A DNA stretch of 64,000 nucleotides, taken from NCBI RefSeq assembly GCF_000720175.1, contig NZ_JOIX01000003.1, positions 1 through 64,000 on the forward strand. Direction: 5' to 3'. The position numbers and the translations under genes were made by a program. Under the pieces are notes generated by a model. It was not told where the DNA came from, did no database searches, and saw only the letters and a program-made list of their open reading frames with translations. The stretch comes from Streptomyces sp. NRRL S-337 (lineage in GTDB: Bacteria > Actinomycetota > Actinomycetes > Streptomycetales > Streptomycetaceae). This document shows, piece by piece, positions 61,208-64,000 of the stretch; within the stretch, counting starts at the first letter, position 1, and each line of letters opens with the position of its first letter.

Positions 61208-62080
61208 CTACCCCGCGCCGCGGGACGCCCGCCACATGGTGTGCTCCCGGCTGATGGCCTCCTCCGCGTCGGCCACCTCCTGCGCCCACCGTGACTCGTC
61301 GTGCACCGCGGTCAACCGCTGGTGCACGATGCTCAGTTCGGTCGCCGCGAAGGTGTAGGCCCGGCCGAGCGACTCGTACTGCCGGACCGCGAACCACGCG
61401 GCCCCGGCGCCCAGCACCGCCGCCAGTACGCCGGGCAGGTCGAAAGGGATGATCTCCAGGAGGCGCAGTACGGCGGCGAGTACCCCCAGCCCCTCGATGG
61501 TGATCAGGCCGATCCGCCAGCGGCGGGCGAGGGTGGTGTTCATGGTGGCCTTGGTCCCGTACCACTGTTGTTGATCGGCGATGCGTCCGGTGAGGTAGGC
61601 CTGTTTGCGGTCCGCGAACGGGCCCCGGCGCAGCTCGGCCATGACCTCGGTGGCGGCCATCGAACCGACCGGGACGATGCTGTCGCTGGGCGCCTCCCGC
61701 AGCAGCAGTGCCAGGCGTTGGTGAAACCTGCGCTCCGCGGTGTCCGCGGGCAGGTCGGCGGGGAAGGGATCGCCGGCCACCGCGTACCGCCAGGACAGCG
61801 TCTTCGCCGACTCGGCCAGGGCACGCCCGTCGTACCAGGCGCGCTCCGGCCGCTCGGTCAGCATCCAGACCTCTACGTAAACGGTCGCCAGGAATGCCAG
61901 GAGCACCATCGCCACCGCCGCGACCGCGTTCGACACCGCGCAGCCCGCGGCGGCGATGGCCAGCAGCAGCCGCCACTTCGTGCCGGTCATGTAACGCCGC
62001 TGCCCCGACAGGGAAGCGGCGTCGGCCGACCGGAACACCGCCGGGAAGTCCTCGTCCCCGAGTGTGCGCACCTCGCCCAT
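61208..62080 (-). CDS. DUF4231 (SLATT-like) membrane protein
   Basis: 290 residues. Two pairs of helices: LLLAIAAAGCAVSNAVAAVA with MVLLAFLATVYVEVWML, and LITIEGLGVLAAVLRLLEII with LAAVLGAGAAWFAVRQYESL. Between them lies a cytoplasmic region with YAVAGDPFPADLPADTAERR and LRRGPFADRKQAYLTGRIAD. This matches DUF4231, related to the SLATT pore-forming domains found beside nucleotide-second-messenger enzymes in bacterial conflict systems. No such enzyme is adjacent here. ATG 62080 has a G-rich leader. Confidence 0.8.
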   Translation of the reverse strand: MGEVRTLGDEDFPAVFRSADAASLSGQRRYMTGTKWRLLLAIAAAGCAVSNAVAAVAMVLLAFLATVYVEVWMLTERPERAWYDGRALAESAKTLSWRYAVAGDPFPADLPADTAERRFHQRLALLLREAPSDSIVPVGSMAATEVMAELRRGPFADRKQAYLTGRIADQQQWYGTKATMNTTLARRWRIGLITIEGLGVLAAVLRLLEIIPFDLPGVLAAVLGAGAAWFAVRQYESLGRAYTFAATELSIVHQRLTAVHDESRWAQEVADAEEAISREHTMWRASRGAG

Positions 62081-62298
62081 CCGCAGCCCGCCCCCCGCCC
62101 CAGCAGAATGAGTCCGACTTACCAGAGGAAGGTGAAGTCTAGAGGCGATCGGAGGCGCCCGGGCAGGAACGCGGATCGTGGCCCGCGGTGGCTGCAACTC
62201 ACTCCCCCGGAGGGGACGTTGCCGAACCACCCATCCGCCCCAATGGCCCCTACGGCACCAGCCGAAGGGGCCATCGCGTCAGCGGGTTCGTCGGCGCG

Positions 62299-62454
62299 TC
62301 AGTGGGTTTGCACCCACCACACCACGAAACTGATGGCCGCGGTACCGCACGCATAGGACGCGCCGCGCAGGAAACTGGTGGCGACGAGCCTGCGGTAACG
62401 GCGCCATCGGCCCAACCGCCGGGGTGCCGGCGGCCGTGCGTCCGTAGACTGCAT
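62299..62454 (-). CDS. 51-residue single-pass membrane protein
   Basis: ATG 62454 to TGA 62299-62301: MQSTDARPPAPRRLGRWRRY, then RRLVATSFLRGASYACGTAA and ISFVVWWVQTH. A basic arm of Arg residues is followed by one hydrophobic helix, the pattern of a small membrane protein with its N-terminus inside. GAGAGGGGAT directly precedes the ATG, one of the better ribosome sites here, and the sequence resembles small proteins common in Streptomyces. Function unknown. Confidence 0.7.
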   Translation of the reverse strand: MQSTDARPPAPRRLGRWRRYRRLVATSFLRGASYACGTAAISFVVWWVQTH

Positions 62455-62663
62455 GGGGATCCCCTCTCTCGAAGCTGAGTGATGACGGTGATTCCAGGCA
62501 GGGAGCCCTCCTCAGCCGGAGGTTGGTCGCCGGACGGCTGAGCGGGCTCCCTCGCACGGAAGACAGCTTACGAGGTTGTGCGTTTGTGAAAGCGAGGGGG
62601 GTCCCATGGCGCCGGCCCCCGCCGCGCGCCGGTGCCGGGGGGCCTTGTGCGTCAGCGCGTTCG

Positions 62664-63275
62664 TCAGTGCGCGAAGGGCGGTTCGAAGCAACCCGACTCC
62701 AGGTACGGCCCGTTGACCTGCACCTGGTAGTTGGTCTTCTGCACGAACGCGGTGACGCAGGCGTCGTTGTGGACGCGGAGGCCGATACGGGCGCCTTCGT
62801 GCGTGACGTAATGGTCGCTCTCGAAGCGGGGTTCCATGCCCCGCACGTCGAGCTTCCCGCCGAGCTGCTCGCCCTTGGGGCCGGTCCGCTGCTCCTCGTA
62901 CCCGAGCGCGAGCATCGCCGAGCGGACGCTCTTCGGGTCCCACTTCCCCTGCTTCCAGAGGTGTTTGAGGACCGGCTCGATGCGGTGGGCCTCCCGCTGC
63001 GCGTCCTTCTCGCTGGCCGGGGACATCTCGCGGGGTTGCCGGCCGGCGTTGTTCTCGTTGTAGTGCGGGGCCCCGTCGTGGGCCCCTGGCTCCACGTAGG
63101 GGGAGGCGCCGGGCCCGGACGGGGTGGGGCGGGAGCTGGGACTCGCACCGGCGGACGTGCTCGGCGCACCGGCCGCGACACGCTGCTGACCACAGGCCGT
63201 CAGGGGTATCGCGGCGCCCAGGAGGAGGAGCGCGGCGGCGAGACGTCTTCGCCGTTGCGGCGTGGAGAGGGACAT
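62664..63275 (-). CDS. putative lipoprotein
   Basis: 203 residues with signal peptide and lipobox LTAC (Cys28). A Ser/Pro/Ala-rich linker (30-60) leads to a domain with EAHRIEPVLKHLWKQGKWDP and SVRSAMLALGYEEQRTG. The end has RIGLRVHNDACVTAFVQKTN and GPYLESGCFEPPFAH with two cysteines that could pair. No enzyme motif is visible. Outer-face protein, processed by signal peptidase II. Confidence 0.75.
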   Translation of the reverse strand: MSLSTPQRRRRLAAALLLLGAAIPLTACGQQRVAAGAPSTSAGASPSSRPTPSGPGASPYVEPGAHDGAPHYNENNAGRQPREMSPASEKDAQREAHRIEPVLKHLWKQGKWDPKSVRSAMLALGYEEQRTGPKGEQLGGKLDVRGMEPRFESDHYVTHEGARIGLRVHNDACVTAFVQKTNYQVQVNGPYLESGCFEPPFAH

Positions 63276-63339
63276 GCGAGCACTCTGCCACGACCGCCGA
63301 CATTGCGGCGGTCGTGGCCTCGGTCCCGGTCCCACGGGG

Positions 63340-63804
63340 TCATACCTGGCGGCGTTGGGGCCGTTGGGTCAGTGCGGTGTTGGCGGCGTTGAGGATGTTG
63401 CCGAAGGTGCGGCTGAGGATCGGTCGTAGGAGGAGCCCGGTGAGCGGACGGCCGAGCAACGGGAGGCGGATCTCGGCGCGGGTGGTCCAGCGCACCTCGG
63501 TACCGCCGTCGACCTCGGCGAACGTCATGCGGCCGAGTTCGTGCCTGGATGGCGGCAGGCTGCGTTCGACGACGTACTCGGTGGCGTACGGCGGGTCGTA
63601 GTGCGTGATGCGCTCCCGGAACCAGCCCACCAACCACAGATGACTGCGCACCGCGCCGACCCCGTAGGGCGCGCCCTCGCCGTGCCGGGTCAGCCGGCAA
63701 CGCACCACCAAGGGCGAGCTCGTGTAATGGGTGGTCGTGGTGAGCCAGGCGAAGACCTCGTCGATCGGGGCGTCGATGACGCGTTCAACGGTCACGGTTT
63801 CCAC
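63340..63804 (-). CDS. SRPBCC family protein
   Basis: 154 residues from GTG 63804, with GAGGAG 9 bases upstream. The START/Bet v1-like fold shows in VERVIDAPIDEVFAWLTT, MTFAEVDGGTEVRWTTRAEI and LLLRPILSRTFGNILNAAN. Binds small hydrophobic ligands. Its start overlaps the end of the SigJ-like gene by 20 bases, so it is translated with it. Confidence 0.85.
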   Translation of the reverse strand: METVTVERVIDAPIDEVFAWLTTTTHYTSSPLVVRCRLTRHGEGAPYGVGAVRSHLWLVGWFRERITHYDPPYATEYVVERSLPPSRHELGRMTFAEVDGGTEVRWTTRAEIRLPLLGRPLTGLLLRPILSRTFGNILNAANTALTQRPQRRQV

Positions 63805-64000
63805 GGCTGGGTACTCCTCTGTCGAGTGGGCACACCGCATCCGCGCGGTGCAGCTTGTCCGGGTTGCGCATGCCGTAGAGGCCGGTGATCCGTCCGTCCT
63901 GGATCTCGAACGCGACCAGCCAGTCGAGTGCGTCTCCGGTGACGAACCGGGCCGCGGGCATGCCGTTGTACGTGGCGGGCTCGGCGCGGGACGTGGCGGC
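63785..64000 (-). CDS. SigJ-like ECF sigma factor, C-terminal part (runs off the window)
   Basis: Only the last 71 codons are inside the window: ...EPATYNGMPAARFVTGDALD and WLVAFEIQDGRITGLYGMRN, then PDKLHRADAVCPLDRGVPS. The NPDKL ending of a SnoaL-like C-terminal domain is the signature of the ECF41/SigJ group, where that domain regulates the sigma factor. The rest lies beyond 64000. Confidence 0.75.
   Translation of the reverse strand, partial: AATSRAEPATYNGMPAARFVTGDALDWLVAFEIQDGRITGLYGMRNPDKLHRADAVCPLDRGVPSRGNRDR

Overview
The window looks like a chromosomal piece of a Streptomyces species or a close relative. The DNA is very GC rich, starts are often GTG, and the gene families are typical of the genus: PAS-LuxR and LAL regulators, SpoIIE-type PP2C phosphatases, DUF2252, a SigJ-like sigma factor, and metE behind a cobalamin riboswitch. 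About 50 genes are supported. I saw no rRNA, tRNA or CRISPR array.

Layout. 0-8 kb: a TetR/FAD monooxygenase pair sharing a palindrome, a SixA-like phosphatase, small membrane proteins, an IS5-type transposase remnant next to an orphan contractile-tail tube protein, a DMT transporter and a secreted DUF6355-like protein. 8-20 kb: MscS channel, NmrA-type oxidoreductase, a DUF4419 protein with an overlapping small partner, a stand-alone Clp N-domain protein, a second DMT transporter, an HTH/hydrolase pair and a GNAT acetyltransferase. 20-28 kb: a leftward four-gene operon (ATP-grasp ligase, a dikinase-like protein with a phosphohistidine domain placed before its nucleotide-binding domain, an MFS exporter, a methyltransferase). 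It is divergent from a PAS-LuxR regulator that carries an in-frame TTA codon. The three junctions upstream of the methyltransferase include two ATGA overlaps, so this reads as a compact, uncharacterised small-molecule pathway with its own exporter and a bldA-dependent regulator.

28-41 kb: dienelactone-hydrolase-like enzyme, VOC proteins, a gap2-type GAPDH, a signal peptidase II, a large GAF/PAS/PP2C sensor phosphatase, the cobalamin riboswitch with metE, and a two-component system. 41-47 kb: a cell-wall-flavoured group (class B PBP, lipoprotein esterase, LysR regulator translationally coupled to a cytoplasmic beta-lactamase-fold hydrolase, and a lone ketosynthase).

47-64 kb: a stress or dormancy-like island with a membrane PP2C phosphatase, LAL regulator, DHA2 exporter, diacylglycerol-kinase-like protein, DUF2252 kinase-like protein, CPA1 antiporter, a collagen-like-tailed membrane protein, a PLDc_N/SHOCT protein, a DUF4231 (SLATT-like) membrane protein, a 51-residue membrane protein, a lipoprotein, an SRPBCC protein and the end of a SigJ-like sigma factor. 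Several promoters in the island share a CGGGTGA-type element. Short tandem repeats, in and between genes, are unusually frequent across the window.
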